Source: Mucilaginibacter sp.
Lineage (GTDB): Bacteria > Bacteroidota > Bacteroidia > Sphingobacteriales > Sphingobacteriaceae
Direction: 5' to 3'
Assembly: GCF_028288225.1 (NCBI RefSeq)
Contig: NZ_JAQBOC010000018.1
Span: 62,001 to 126,000, forward strand
DNA length: 64,000 nt
Notes under the pieces: generated by a model
Seen by the model: the letters and a program-made list of their open reading frames with translations, nothing else
What the model was told of the DNA's origin: nothing
The model's database searches: none
In this document: positions 8,642 through 16,851 of the stretch, piece after piece
Numbering within the stretch: the stretch's first letter is position 1
Layout: each line of letters starts with the position of its first letter
Translations under genes and position numbers: made by a program

Positions 8642-9488
8642 GTATTGGGAATAAAATGCGGTGATCCGCCGTATAAATATTAAAACGCTGGTTTCGTAAA
8701 AAACCGGCTAATGTTATATCAAATTCTTTAGCCAGCTCAACTGCCAGGCTGGATGGAGCGCCTACCGCTGCAATAATTTTAATGCCCGCCATTACCGCCT
8801 TTTGAACAAGCTCAAAGCTTGCCCGGCCGCTTAAAAGCAATAGGTGATTATTTAAGGGCAACCAGCTTTTTTTGAGCGCGGCGCCTATTAGCTTATCCAA
8901 TGCATTGTGCCGCCCTACATCCTCCCGAACTAAAAGCAATTTGCCACCAAGATTGAATAAAGCCGAAGCGTGCAATCCGCCTGTTTCGGCAAAAACCTGC
9001 TGCTGATCTCTTAAAATTCCAGGCAATTTATGCAACAATTCGCTGTTAATTGAAGTGTTGTTTTCTTTTTGCTGAACAAAGGAACCCACAGTACGAATGG
9101 CATTGATAGAGCCTTTTCCGCACACGCCACAGCTTGATGTAGTATAAAAATTGCGTTCTGTATTTTGCAAATTTGGGGTTACGCCTTCATTTAACCTTAC
9201 CTTTATCACGTTCTCCTTGTTCTCTGCACAGGCAATAAAACAATGGTCTATATTGGCTATATCATCAAAGTTTTTGATAATACCCTCCGTAAACAGAAAG
9301 CCTGCGGCAAGCTCTGCATCATTGCCCGGCGTGCGCATAGTAACCGAAACATTTTGAACTTTAGGTTCACCATTTAGTATAGATTCCAATCGGATCTCTA
9401 ATGGTTCCTCAATAGCAAGAGCATCTGTAGCTTCAATGCTTTCAGCTTCGTTTACCTTTATTACCGGAATCCTTTTAATTGCAGACAT
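8625..9488 (-). CDS. fdhD: Formate dehydrogenase accessory sulfurtransferase
   Basis: FdhD passes sulfur from a cysteine desulfurase to the Mo cofactor of formate-dehydrogenase-type enzymes. The 287-residue protein has the expected length. The sulfur-carrying loop is SSCGVCGKGS with C120 and C123, corresponding to the E. coli pair 121/124. Other family landmarks are PGNDAELAAGFLFTEGI near residue 60, GGLHASALF, and REDVGRHNALDKLIG. It heads the fdhD / small protein / ydeP-like operon, so the client is presumably the neighbouring enzyme. It is divergent from moaD. A hairpin in its leader (9504-9529) could affect expression. Confidence 0.95.
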   Translation of the reverse strand: MSAIKRIPVIKVNEAESIEATDALAIEEPLEIRLESILNGEPKVQNVSVTMRTPGNDAELAAGFLFTEGIIKNFDDIANIDHCFIACAENKENVIKVRLNEGVTPNLQNTERNFYTTSSCGVCGKGSINAIRTVGSFVQQKENNTSINSELLHKLPGILRDQQQVFAETGGLHASALFNLGGKLLLVREDVGRHNALDKLIGAALKKSWLPLNNHLLLLSGRASFELVQKAVMAGIKIIAAVGAPSSLAVELAKEFDITLAGFLRNQRFNIYTADHRILFPIHENSN

Positions 9489-9503
9489 GAGATTTGAGAT
9501 ATG

Positions 9504-9529
9504 AAACGTGAGATAAATATCTCATGTTT
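9504..9529. promoter_or_regulatory. Hairpin in the fdhD leader
   Basis: AAACGTGAGATA (9504-9515) pairs with TATCTCATGTTT (9518-9529) with one mismatch and a two-base gap. It lies 16-41 bases upstream of the fdhD start and is built from repeated GAGAT words. Its function is unknown. Confidence 0.5.
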
Positions 9530-9634
9530 ATTTCATTTTATTATATAAAAACGAATGTTGTTTAAGATTGTTTTTAGTTAAATATAAGTTCAAATATTTC
9601 AACCATGCAAAATGTATTTATAAGGATTTTACCT

Positions 9635-9642
9635 TAATTTTG
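9635..9642 (+). promoter_or_regulatory. Bacteroidota -7 promoter box of moaD
   Basis: TAATTTTG is an exact match to TAnnTTTG and ends only 4 bases before the moaD ATG. The transcript would therefore be leaderless or nearly so. No clear -33 TTG is seen at the expected distance. Confidence 0.5.
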
Positions 9643-9646
9643 AGGC

Positions 9647-9889
9647 ATGAAGATTAAAATTCTGGCGTTTGGCATTGCAAAGGAAATATTCGGGGGTACG
9701 TCGGTTAATTTGGAATTAACAAATGATGCTACAGTTTATAATTTAAAATACCTACTTGAACAACAATACCCACGATTGAAACAGTTGGCATCGTACATGG
9801 TGGCTGTAAATAATGAGTATGCTTTACCTGGTGATAGTTTGCATGAAAGAGATGAGATTGCGATTATACCACCGGTAAGCGGAGGATAA
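9647..9889 (+). CDS. moaD: Molybdopterin synthase sulfur-carrier subunit
   Basis: An 80-residue ubiquitin-fold protein ending in VSGG, the C-terminal Gly-Gly that is adenylated by MoeB and converted to a thiocarboxylate. The LREQYP-type central segment (LLEQQYPRLKQLASYMVAVN) and PPVSGG end are typical of MoaD, and the length is normal. It transfers sulfur to cyclic pyranopterin monophosphate together with MoaE, encoded 103 bases downstream. The ATG follows directly on a promoter box. ThiS-like carriers also end in GG, but the neighbourhood makes MoaD the secure call. Confidence 0.93.
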   Translation: MKIKILAFGIAKEIFGGTSVNLELTNDATVYNLKYLLEQQYPRLKQLASYMVAVNNEYALPGDSLHERDEIAIIPPVSGG

Positions 9890-9912
9890 AAATCGCTCAA
9901 TTTTCCATTATA

Positions 9913-9970
9913 TGTGTCCTCACAGAAAATCCGGAAATATAAATTAGTTGTCCGTGAGGACACAGACAAC
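9913..9970. repeat. Competing hairpins between moaD and moaE
   Basis: TGTGTCCTCAC (9913-9923) can pair perfectly with GTGAGGACACA (9954-9964). The right arm can alternatively fold on itself as TGTCC-GTGA-GGACA (9949-9962), with a GNRA-type loop, or as GTTGTC (9947-9952) with GACAAC (9965-9970). These structures exclude each other. They lie 23-80 bases before the moaE start and could tune moaE expression relative to moaD. Confidence 0.6.
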
Positions 9971-9992
9971 GGGGAACCTAATTATTAAGCTT

Positions 9993-10412
9993 TTGACTAC
10001 ACAAATCGAAATATTCTCCTCGCCCCTCAATATTCAATCCGCCATCGATTGGGTCATGTCGCCTGAATCAGGAGGGATAGATGTATTCATTGGCACAGTT
10101 CGCAATGCAACAAAAGGCAAAAGAGTTATCAAACTTGAGTTTGAAGCATATGAGCCAATGGCTATAGCTGAAATGGAAAAGATTGCCAAACAAGCTTTTG
10201 AGAAATGGCCGGTTCAAAAGGTGCTTATTCATCACCGCACCGGTGTGCTGGAAGTTGGGGAAGTACCTGTAGTTATTGCAGTATCAGCAGCTCACCGTGC
10301 CGCAGCTTTTGATGCCTGCAGGTATATTATTGATACTTTAAAGCAAACTGTACCGATATGGAAAAAAGAGATCTTTGAGGATGGGGAAGTTTGGGTAGCA
10401 GCGCATCCGTAG
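9993..10412 (+). CDS. moaE: Molybdopterin synthase catalytic subunit
   Basis: MoaE inserts two sulfurs into cyclic pyranopterin monophosphate to give molybdopterin. Landmarks are GTVRNATKGKRVIKLEFEAY, the HHRTGVLEVGE segment, AAFDACRYIIDTLKQTVPIWKKE with the catalytic lysine pair, and the EDGEVWV end. No ATG is available. A TTG at 9993 gives 139 residues and begins near the usual N terminus. A TTG at 9948 lies inside the hairpin region and would add 15 atypical residues, so I prefer the later start. It forms a small plus-strand operon with moaD and converges on the moeB gene. Confidence 0.92.
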   Translation: MTTQIEIFSSPLNIQSAIDWVMSPESGGIDVFIGTVRNATKGKRVIKLEFEAYEPMAIAEMEKIAKQAFEKWPVQKVLIHHRTGVLEVGEVPVVIAVSAAHRAAAFDACRYIIDTLKQTVPIWKKEIFEDGEVWVAAHP

Positions 10413-10470
10413 GCTAGAGATTAGAAACTGGGGATTAGAGATTAGTTCTTTTATGGTGATGAAGTTTCTT

Positions 10471-11532
10471 CTAATCTTCAAACTCCGGCCATTCTCTCAA
10501 TCCGCCTTCTAAAGAAAATACATTAGCATTATGGAATTTACTTTTTACAATTTTTACAGCTTCGGCGCTTCGTTTTCCGGATGCACAATAAAAAACTGTT
10601 TTTGTATTTTTTGCGATCGACTCAATATGGGCAACTAAATCCGCTATAGGGATATGCTCACCTCCTATATTAAATGCTTCCCGCTCCTCTTCTGTTCTTA
10701 CGTCTACAAGTTGGATTAAATTTTGAGCAATCTCTATTTTCAGATCAACAGCCGAAATGGTTGGAGAACTTACTGTTTCAATCAGCTTTGTTATATTAGT
10801 ATGGGTTGCATCGCTAATCTTTATAATGCGGCTTTGCAGGGTTTGTGCGTCAAATACCAGAATTTTTCCGGCTAACAATTCACCAATTTGGGTTATATAC
10901 TTAATAACCTCGTTTGCCTGGATACATCCGATTATACCGGCAATGGTAGGTATAACACCACCTTCTGTGCAATTTGGAATCTGTGAGGCGTCAACCTTTG
11001 GGAAAAGGTCGCGGTAATTGGGTGATCTCTTTCCGTAATCATCTATTACATTCCAAACTGCTACCTGACCTTCAAATTGGTAAATAGCCCCATAAACCAA
11101 TGGAATACCTTTAATTACAGCAGCATCATTTAATAAATACCGGGTTTCAAAATTGTCTGTCCCGTCAACAATAATATCATAACCCGAAATAAGCTCCATA
11201 ACATTCTGCGAGGTAATCCTTACATCATGCGGCACTAATTTTATTCCCGGGTTTTGTTTTTGCAGTCTATCACAGGCAACAACTACTTTCTTTTGCCCAT
11301 GATCGGCTGGTGTATATAAAATCTGGCGATGTAAGTTAAGATCAGATATTGTATCAAAATCGGCAATTCCTAATGTACCAATCCCTTCGGCGGCCAAATA
11401 TTGTGCAGCCGGGCAGCCAAGTCCCCCTGCCCCTACAACCAATACCCTCGAATTTTGCAACAGGTTTTGAGTTTGTTCATTAAAACCGGGCAAAGCAATC
11501 TGGCAGCTATATCTTAAAAAGTCTGGTTTCAT
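10471..11532 (-). CDS. moeB: MoaD-adenylating enzyme with C-terminal rhodanese domain (MoeB/ThiF family)
   Basis: A two-domain protein of 353 residues. The N-terminal E1-like adenylyltransferase has VLVVGAGGLGCPAAQYLA, the ATP-binding DFDTISDLNLHRQ and DGTDNFETRYLLND. It activates the C terminus of MoaD. The last hundred residues are a rhodanese domain with the active-site loop FYCASGKRS, which could deliver the sulfur, as in eukaryotic MOCS3. The first of the zinc CxxC pairs typical of E. coli MoeB is not visible: the usual CYRC is NYRD. The start codon overlaps the mobA stop by four bases (ATGA), so translation is probably coupled. Confidence 0.9.
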   Translation of the reverse strand: MKPDFLRYSCQIALPGFNEQTQNLLQNSRVLVVGAGGLGCPAAQYLAAEGIGTLGIADFDTISDLNLHRQILYTPADHGQKKVVVACDRLQKQNPGIKLVPHDVRITSQNVMELISGYDIIVDGTDNFETRYLLNDAAVIKGIPLVYGAIYQFEGQVAVWNVIDDYGKRSPNYRDLFPKVDASQIPNCTEGGVIPTIAGIIGCIQANEVIKYITQIGELLAGKILVFDAQTLQSRIIKISDATHTNITKLIETVSSPTISAVDLKIEIAQNLIQLVDVRTEEEREAFNIGGEHIPIADLVAHIESIAKNTKTVFYCASGKRSAEAVKIVKSKFHNANVFSLEGGLREWPEFED

Positions 11533-12695
11533 TCTGCGGCTATTTTTTGATGCAATACTCTTTTTATTCGTTCAAGTTCGTCAGGGGTATTTACATTGGT
11601 AAGTGCTTCCGGATTTAAAGCATTCAGCAAAGTTACATCACTATTTATTAAAACCTTACGCGGACAAGAATACCCCTGTGCCAAAAACGACAATAATACC
11701 GGGTAACTCTTAGGCTCCCAAATGGTTATTAACGGTTCAGGAAATTCATCGGCAGGGCTTTGGTAAGCAGTAGCAACAGATGATACATCACGATAATCAA
11801 CTAAATATTGCAAAGTATTTTCATCCATTAAAGGCAGATCACAGGCAATAACCAACCAGGCACTATCCGGTTTTTCCCTGAATGCAGATAAGATAGCGCC
11901 ATAAGGGCCCAAATCACTAAAGGTATCAGTTAAACTTAAATATGCATTATCAATTTCTTTTTGCTGCTGGGCACGGCATGAAATGAATACATCTTTGCAA
12001 AACGTTCTTAACAGATCTGCCATATAATATCGTTGCTCCTTGCCATGCCAGTTAACTGCACCTTTATCAAAACCCATCCGCTGACTTTTACCACCTGCCA
12101 GCACTAATCCGTTTATTTCCGGTTTCGCCTGCTGCATTTGGGCCTTGAAAAATGCGGTTATGTTTTCAATATCATCAACCTTGTAAAGGGGAATTTGCGT
12201 CCAATTCGGGATTGCTTCCTTTATAAAATCAAAAACTTCATTTGTATTCTCTGCCAGTAAAAACATTTGTACATTGGTCAACTGATCTGTACGTTTTTGT
12301 AACGACGCCCTTTTATTTTCGCTAATGATAACCACCTGTGCCCTACATTGATGATGATTACCGTTTGCCAATACAACATCAACTGCTGCAAATGTATCCC
12401 TCAATTTAAAGCTGTTAAAATCAGTACTATAATTTAGCTGCCGGTGATTAATTTGATCGGTATAATCCAGGACAGCGCCATTTGCCAGGCGTCCGGGCAT
12501 TACGGTAATATCATCGTTATGTGCAGTATCAATATAAGCGCATTTATAACGGGCAGATAAAGCATTAATTACCTGATCGGCCAGTAACTTTATTGCTGTA
12601 CACGGCCCCCCAACTATTGCCCATTCATTCCTGTTAAATGTACCGAATGCAGGCCTGGCCAGCTTAGTATGTTTATTATGCTCTTTTGAAATCAC
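11529..12695 (-). CDS. mobA: Molybdenum cofactor guanylyltransferase with N-terminal MobB-like domain
   Basis: A 388-residue protein. The C-terminal half is MobA, with GLVLAGGKSQRMGFDKGAV near residue 195 and ACDLPLMD, and it adds GMP to molybdopterin. The N-terminal ~185 residues resemble a MobB GTP-binding protein in layout, but where a P-loop is expected the sequence reads VGGPCTAIKLLADQ, without the GK[ST]. This half is probably a non-hydrolysing remnant or a repurposed domain. I chose the GTG at 12695 because it follows a rare strong Shine-Dalgarno (GGAGG, 5 bases upstream). A TTG 21 bases earlier would also be open. It overlaps moaC by 20 bases and moeB by 4. Confidence 0.88.
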   Translation of the reverse strand: MISKEHNKHTKLARPAFGTFNRNEWAIVGGPCTAIKLLADQVINALSARYKCAYIDTAHNDDITVMPGRLANGAVLDYTDQINHRQLNYSTDFNSFKLRDTFAAVDVVLANGNHHQCRAQVVIISENKRASLQKRTDQLTNVQMFLLAENTNEVFDFIKEAIPNWTQIPLYKVDDIENITAFFKAQMQQAKPEINGLVLAGGKSQRMGFDKGAVNWHGKEQRYYMADLLRTFCKDVFISCRAQQQKEIDNAYLSLTDTFSDLGPYGAILSAFREKPDSAWLVIACDLPLMDENTLQYLVDYRDVSSVATAYQSPADEFPEPLITIWEPKSYPVLLSFLAQGYSCPRKVLINSDVTLLNALNPEALTNVNTPDELERIKRVLHQKIAAE

Positions 12696-13146
12696 GTTTA
12701 CCTCCGGTTTTTTCAATCAGCTTTGTTTCTGTAATAACAATATCGTGGCTCATGGCTTTGCACATATCATAAACAGTTAAGGCAGCTATAGATGCTCCAA
12801 TCAAAGCCTCCATTTCAACGCCGGTTTTAGCAGTTATACTCGCAGTGCACTCAATAACCACTTCCTGTTTTTCATTCAGACTAATGGCAATATTACAATT
12901 ATCCAAACCCAGCGGATGGCACAGGGGAATGAGGTCACCTGTTTTTTTTGCTGCCATAATACCCGCAATTATCGCTATCTGAAACACTGAGCCTTTTTTT
13001 GTTTGCAGGTCGCCGTCAGTCAGGTGCGTCAATACTTCTTCAGGCAACGAAACTATACTACGGGCAACAGCTGTACGATGAGTAACGGATTTCTCTGTTA
13101 CATCTACCATTGCAGGATTACCTTTATTATCTAAGTGTGTGATCAT
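12676..13146 (-). CDS. moaC: Cyclic pyranopterin monophosphate synthase
   Basis: MoaC, with MoaA, converts GTP to cyclic pyranopterin monophosphate, the first step of Mo-cofactor synthesis. At 156 residues it has normal length. It has MVDVTEKSVTHRTAVA near the N terminus, LCHPLGLDNC in the middle (most homologues have LCHPLPL) and GVEMEALIGASIAALTVYDM with the conserved acidic and aromatic residues. It starts at an ATG and its 3' end contains the ribosome-binding site and start of mobA, indicating coupled translation of moaC, mobA and moeB. It is separated from moeA by 124 bases of low-complexity sequence. Confidence 0.95.
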   Translation of the reverse strand: MITHLDNKGNPAMVDVTEKSVTHRTAVARSIVSLPEEVLTHLTDGDLQTKKGSVFQIAIIAGIMAAKKTGDLIPLCHPLGLDNCNIAISLNEKQEVVIECTASITAKTGVEMEALIGASIAALTVYDMCKAMSHDIVITETKLIEKTGGKRDFKRA

Positions 13147-13270
13147 TTTTTGATTTCACTGATTGATTTTTGATTTCACAGATTTTTCTGAACCTTAATT
13201 TTTAAGATTAGAAGATTGCCTGATTAACCGTTAGGTATCTTATTCATCTTTTAATCCTGAAAATCATAGT

Positions 13271-14464
13271 TCAAAATTGCCATATCCTGAACACCTCTCC
13301 CTTTTTAAACTCATTTCTCTCCAAAGGTAATTCCATAAATGCATCTGCGTCGGTTAAGTTAGCAAAATCGCCTGACCCATTTCCTTCAACGGGAGTTGCT
13401 ACTAACTGGCAATACTCGTTATAATGCAACTTTACCTGTAAGAAATATTTTAATGGGTGATGAAAGCTTACCCGGTTATTTAAAACAGCAAATAATTGCG
13501 GTCCTTGTTCTTTTCCGAGCGAAGCATTTAACCACGGTAAAAAATACCTGTGCAGGCACATAAAGGTAGCTACCGGGTTACCTGGAAATGCAAATACTAA
13601 CGGCCGCTTATTATGTTTACCAAACCAAAATGGTTTGCCGGGCCGCTGCTGAACTTTATAAAAAAGCTGCTCAACCTTTAACTGTTCCAGGGTATGCGGA
13701 ATATGATCAAACTTGCCCATTGAGATACCACCACTAAGTAATAGCACATCATAATTTTCGAGGCAGGTTTTTATTTGTTTCTTTATAACCTCCGGGTCAT
13801 CAGGAAGGTGCAGCATATCGGCCTCTATGTGGTGCTGCTTCAAAACAGCTTTAACCGTATAATTATTTGATCGTCTTATTTGATATGGTGATGGGGTTTG
13901 ATCTACTTCTACCAATTCATCTCCCGATGAAAGGATAGCAACACGAGGCAACTTCTTAACTCTTAATTCAGTTTCGCCAACTGACGCAATCATACTTATT
14001 AAAGCTGGCGTTATTATTTGACCTATACCGGCCACCTGATCATTATGTTTTTTGTCTTTCCCCTTATAGTGAATGTTTTGGCCTCTTTTTATCTCCTGGG
14101 TTACCAGTGTAGCCAAACCTGCCCGAAGCACAAGGTCTTCATAACGGACAATGGTATCTGCTGATGAGGGGAGCATCGCGCCGGTCATTATCTCAATACA
14201 TTCATTATGCTCTTCAATATCAACAGGTTCATCACCGGCTGCCTGGGTTGCTTTAATTTTAAATGTGCTTATGCCGGCTTCAATAGCATTGTAATTAACT
14301 GCTATTCCATCCATTGTTACCCTGTTAAATGGCGGAAGGTCGCGGTCAGCCTTAATGTTTTCAGCCAACGTTCTTCCAAGGGCAAGCTCAAACGGGATAA
14401 TTTCTGCACCGTAATCTGTTGCCTCTGCAAGAATTATTTTTTCGGCCTCTTCAACAGTAGTCAT
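13271..14464 (-). CDS. moeA: Molybdopterin molybdotransferase
   Basis: MoeA inserts molybdate into adenylated molybdopterin. At 397 residues it is typical. Landmarks are DLPPFNRVTMDGIAV near residue 40, EIMTGAMLPSSADTIVRYED, AILSSGDELVE, LSGGISMGKFDHIP and FAFPGNPVATF. The gene starts 26 bases after the moaA stop and so is likely co-transcribed with it. No mogA/moaB gene for the preceding adenylation step is found in this island. That partner must be encoded elsewhere or be dispensable. Confidence 0.95.
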   Translation of the reverse strand: MTTVEEAEKIILAEATDYGAEIIPFELALGRTLAENIKADRDLPPFNRVTMDGIAVNYNAIEAGISTFKIKATQAAGDEPVDIEEHNECIEIMTGAMLPSSADTIVRYEDLVLRAGLATLVTQEIKRGQNIHYKGKDKKHNDQVAGIGQIITPALISMIASVGETELRVKKLPRVAILSSGDELVEVDQTPSPYQIRRSNNYTVKAVLKQHHIEADMLHLPDDPEVIKKQIKTCLENYDVLLLSGGISMGKFDHIPHTLEQLKVEQLFYKVQQRPGKPFWFGKHNKRPLVFAFPGNPVATFMCLHRYFLPWLNASLGKEQGPQLFAVLNNRVSFHHPLKYFLQVKLHYNEYCQLVATPVEGNGSGDFANLTDADAFMELPLERNEFKKGEVFRIWQF

Positions 14465-14490
14465 ATCCCGTTTTTTATATTTTTAATTAA

Positions 14491-15480
14491 TTAACCCCCT
14501 ATCGTGGCCATTGACTCATGCACACCCTGGCTTTTGGCCCTTTGGCGTTCAGCCTCCCAACCATTCTTCGCCCTGCTGTTAAAAGTGTTTAACAACATCA
14601 GTTTTAAATTATCTTCGCTAATGCCTTGTCGTAACTGATCTTTAATATTCATCACCCCATTATCATAAAGGCAAGTTTTCAACTCACCTTCCGGAGTAAT
14701 ACGAATGCGGTTACAGCTTCCGCAAAATGTGCGGGAGTATGCGGCAATGATACCTATACTTCCCATATACCCCGGAACCTGGTAATTGTACGATGTTGAA
14801 TACAGTGGGTCATCCAGCTTTTTTATATCAGCAAAAGCGCCCTTTATCTCCTCAAGAATGCGTATATAATCCCATTTTAGGCCTGTATACACATGATCGT
14901 CGCCATTAAATGGCATCTCTTCAATAAATCGTACACTCACGGGTAGTTTTTTCGTCAGTTCAATTAATGGAATAATGTCCTGGGTATTTTTACCATCCAT
15001 CACTACCGCGTTTATCTTAACATCAATACCCTGTTTTAAAAGCTCGTCAAACGTTGCCATTACATTTGAAAATTCATCCCGCTTAGTGATGCTAAAAAAT
15101 CTGCCGGCATCCAGCGTATCCAAACTAAGGTTTACTGAACTTACTCCTATTCTTTTTAATTCCGCAACATGCGGTGCAGTTAAAACGCCATTGGTAGTTA
15201 ATGTTAGCTCCTTTAACCCCTGCAATTCAGAAAGCGAAGTCAAAAACTTCATGATGTCTTTGCGCACAAAAGGCTCGCCCCCGGTTATTCTTATCTTTTC
15301 AATACCCATTTTTACCAATAAAGAGCAGCTTTGCAGCATTTCTTCATAGGTCATGAGAGCTGATCGCGATAGCCAGTTCAACCCGTCCTCGGGCATGCAA
15401 TAAAAACAACGCAGGTTACACCTGTCTGTTACCGCAAGCCGCAGGTAATTAATTTTCCGTCCGTGATTATCTGTTAACAA
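14491..15480 (-). CDS. moaA: GTP 3',8-cyclase
   Basis: Radical-SAM enzyme acting with MoaC in the first step of the Mo-cofactor pathway. The N-terminal 4Fe-4S motif is C21-NLR-C25-FY-C28. The second cluster motif is RTFCGSCNRIRI with a third cysteine in LKTCLYD, and the protein ends in the functional Gly-Gly (ATIGG). The start is a TTG at 15480. An in-frame stop lies just upstream and no ATG occurs before the conserved N terminus, so TTG is forced. It is divergent from xdhC. The leader (15481-15560) has a small GGCA...TGCC hairpin but does not resemble a Moco riboswitch. Confidence 0.95.
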   Translation of the reverse strand: MLTDNHGRKINYLRLAVTDRCNLRCFYCMPEDGLNWLSRSALMTYEEMLQSCSLLVKMGIEKIRITGGEPFVRKDIMKFLTSLSELQGLKELTLTTNGVLTAPHVAELKRIGVSSVNLSLDTLDAGRFFSITKRDEFSNVMATFDELLKQGIDVKINAVVMDGKNTQDIIPLIELTKKLPVSVRFIEEMPFNGDDHVYTGLKWDYIRILEEIKGAFADIKKLDDPLYSTSYNYQVPGYMGSIGIIAAYSRTFCGSCNRIRITPEGELKTCLYDNGVMNIKDQLRQGISEDNLKLMLLNTFNSRAKNGWEAERQRAKSQGVHESMATIGG

Positions 15481-15661
15481 TTATTTTACTTCCTATAAAT
15501 TTTAAATAAAACGGCAATCATGCCAATTTGGTCTTGCCTGTGTAAAGGTAAATAATACAAGCTGGCACAATGTTTTTTAAATGTACTTTTTGTATAACAT
15601 ATTATTTACAAATTTATGAATTTATAAAGGGCAATTAATGCCAATATTTAACGTATTGACC

Positions 15662-15669
15662 TATATTTG
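15662..15669 (+). promoter_or_regulatory. Bacteroidota -7 promoter box of xdhC
   Basis: TATATTTG exactly matches TAnnTTTG and lies 18 bases before the TTG chosen as xdhC start. An alternative upstream TTG (15667) overlaps the box itself, which is the reason it is not used as the start. Confidence 0.5.
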
Positions 15670-15687
15670 TTAATAACATCATTCCGT

Positions 15688-16851
15688 TTGAAAGAATTAC
15701 ATGACATAATAAACGCATTTGATACCGCTGCTAAAGCAGGTAAGCAAACTGCTTTGGCTACAGTTGTGCTGGTTGAAGGTTCATCTTACCGGCGTGCCGG
15801 TGCACGCATGCTGGTTACAGAAGACGGTCAATTAACCGGGGCAATCAGCGGCGGCTGTTTGGAAGGCGATGCTTTACGCAAAGCCCGCCTGGCAATGGCC
15901 CAAAACAAACCTATGCTGGTTACTTATGATACTACCGATGATGACGATGCCAAATTTGGCGTCGGCCTGGGTTGTAATGGTATTATTCATATTCTGATAG
16001 AGCCAATATTTCCGGAGAATGAAAATTCTCCAATTAATTTATTCAAGCGTTTTTTAAGCAAAAGAGAGCCCGTAGTACTGATAACTTTATTTTTATTGAA
16101 TAACAGGCAGGCATCTCAACCAGGTACCTGCTTATTAATGACGGCTGATGAATATACCCAGGGATCGATCCCTGATGATGAAATTAAAGATGTTTTGTTT
16201 ACCGATGCAAAGGATGTATTAAAAAATGGCAATTCCGTAACCAAAACCTACGTTTACGGAAATGGATATACTTGTTTTATCGAGCTTTTGCAGCCAGCCG
16301 TTTCGCTGATAATTTTTGGCGCCGGTAATGATGCCATCCCAATGGTTCAGTTAGCATCGGTTTTAGGGTGGCATGTAACCCTGGTTGACGGCAGGGCAAA
16401 TTATGCGGTACCGGAACGCTTCCCGCAGGCAAAAATGATAATTATTGCCAAACCAGACCAGGCCCTTTCCCAAATTACATTTGATGAACGAACGGTAGTT
16501 GTATTAATGACCCATAACTACAACTACGATATGGCCATGCTACGCCAGCTATTGCCACTGCAACTGCCTTATGTGGCTTCACTTGGCCCCAAAAAGAGAT
16601 TACAACGAATGCTGGATGAACTGCAGGATGAAGGAATGAATATTACACCTGAGCAATTAAAAAGCATTTATGGTCCGGCAGGGATTGATATCGGTTCAGA
16701 AAATTCGGATGAGATAGCTTTATCTATAATTGCAGAAATACAGGCTGTATTAAATAAAAGATCAGTAAGTTCACTAAGAGATAAAACAGTTGTCCACAAT
16801 CGTCATGCGGAGCCGGTTAGTCAGGTTGCTAAAATTAAATCCTTCAATTAA
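15688..16851 (+). CDS. XdhC/CoxI-family Mo-cofactor chaperone
   Basis: A 387-residue XdhC-type protein. XdhC proteins bind the Mo cofactor, help sulfurate it and hand it to xanthine- or aldehyde-dehydrogenase-type enzymes. The N-terminal domain has VEGSSYRRAGARMLV, GGCLEGDAL and GLGCNGIIHILIEP. The C-terminal Rossmann-like domain has IIFGAGNDAIPMVQLA and YVASLGPKKR. The TTG at 15688 (KELHDIINAF...) fits family N termini and the promoter position. Its stop directly abuts the next ATG, so the two genes form an operon. No xanthine or aldehyde dehydrogenase subunit is visible in the window. Confidence 0.9.
   Translation: MKELHDIINAFDTAAKAGKQTALATVVLVEGSSYRRAGARMLVTEDGQLTGAISGGCLEGDALRKARLAMAQNKPMLVTYDTTDDDDAKFGVGLGCNGIIHILIEPIFPENENSPINLFKRFLSKREPVVLITLFLLNNRQASQPGTCLLMTADEYTQGSIPDDEIKDVLFTDAKDVLKNGNSVTKTYVYGNGYTCFIELLQPAVSLIIFGAGNDAIPMVQLASVLGWHVTLVDGRANYAVPERFPQAKMIIIAKPDQALSQITFDERTVVVLMTHNYNYDMAMLRQLLPLQLPYVASLGPKKRLQRMLDELQDEGMNITPEQLKSIYGPAGIDIGSENSDEIALSIIAEIQAVLNKRSVSSLRDKTVVHNRHAEPVSQVAKIKSFN

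Noticed and set aside
9948..9992. Upstream TTG/GTG starts for moaE
   Set aside because: They lie inside the hairpin region and add residues not seen in MoaE proteins.
12696..12716. Upstream TTG start for mobA
   Set aside because: The GTG at 12695 has a strong GGAGG 5 bases upstream and fits the homologous N terminus.
15481..15600. Moco riboswitch upstream of moaA
   Set aside because: Only a small GGCA/TGCC hairpin is visible; the multi-stem Moco RNA pattern is absent.
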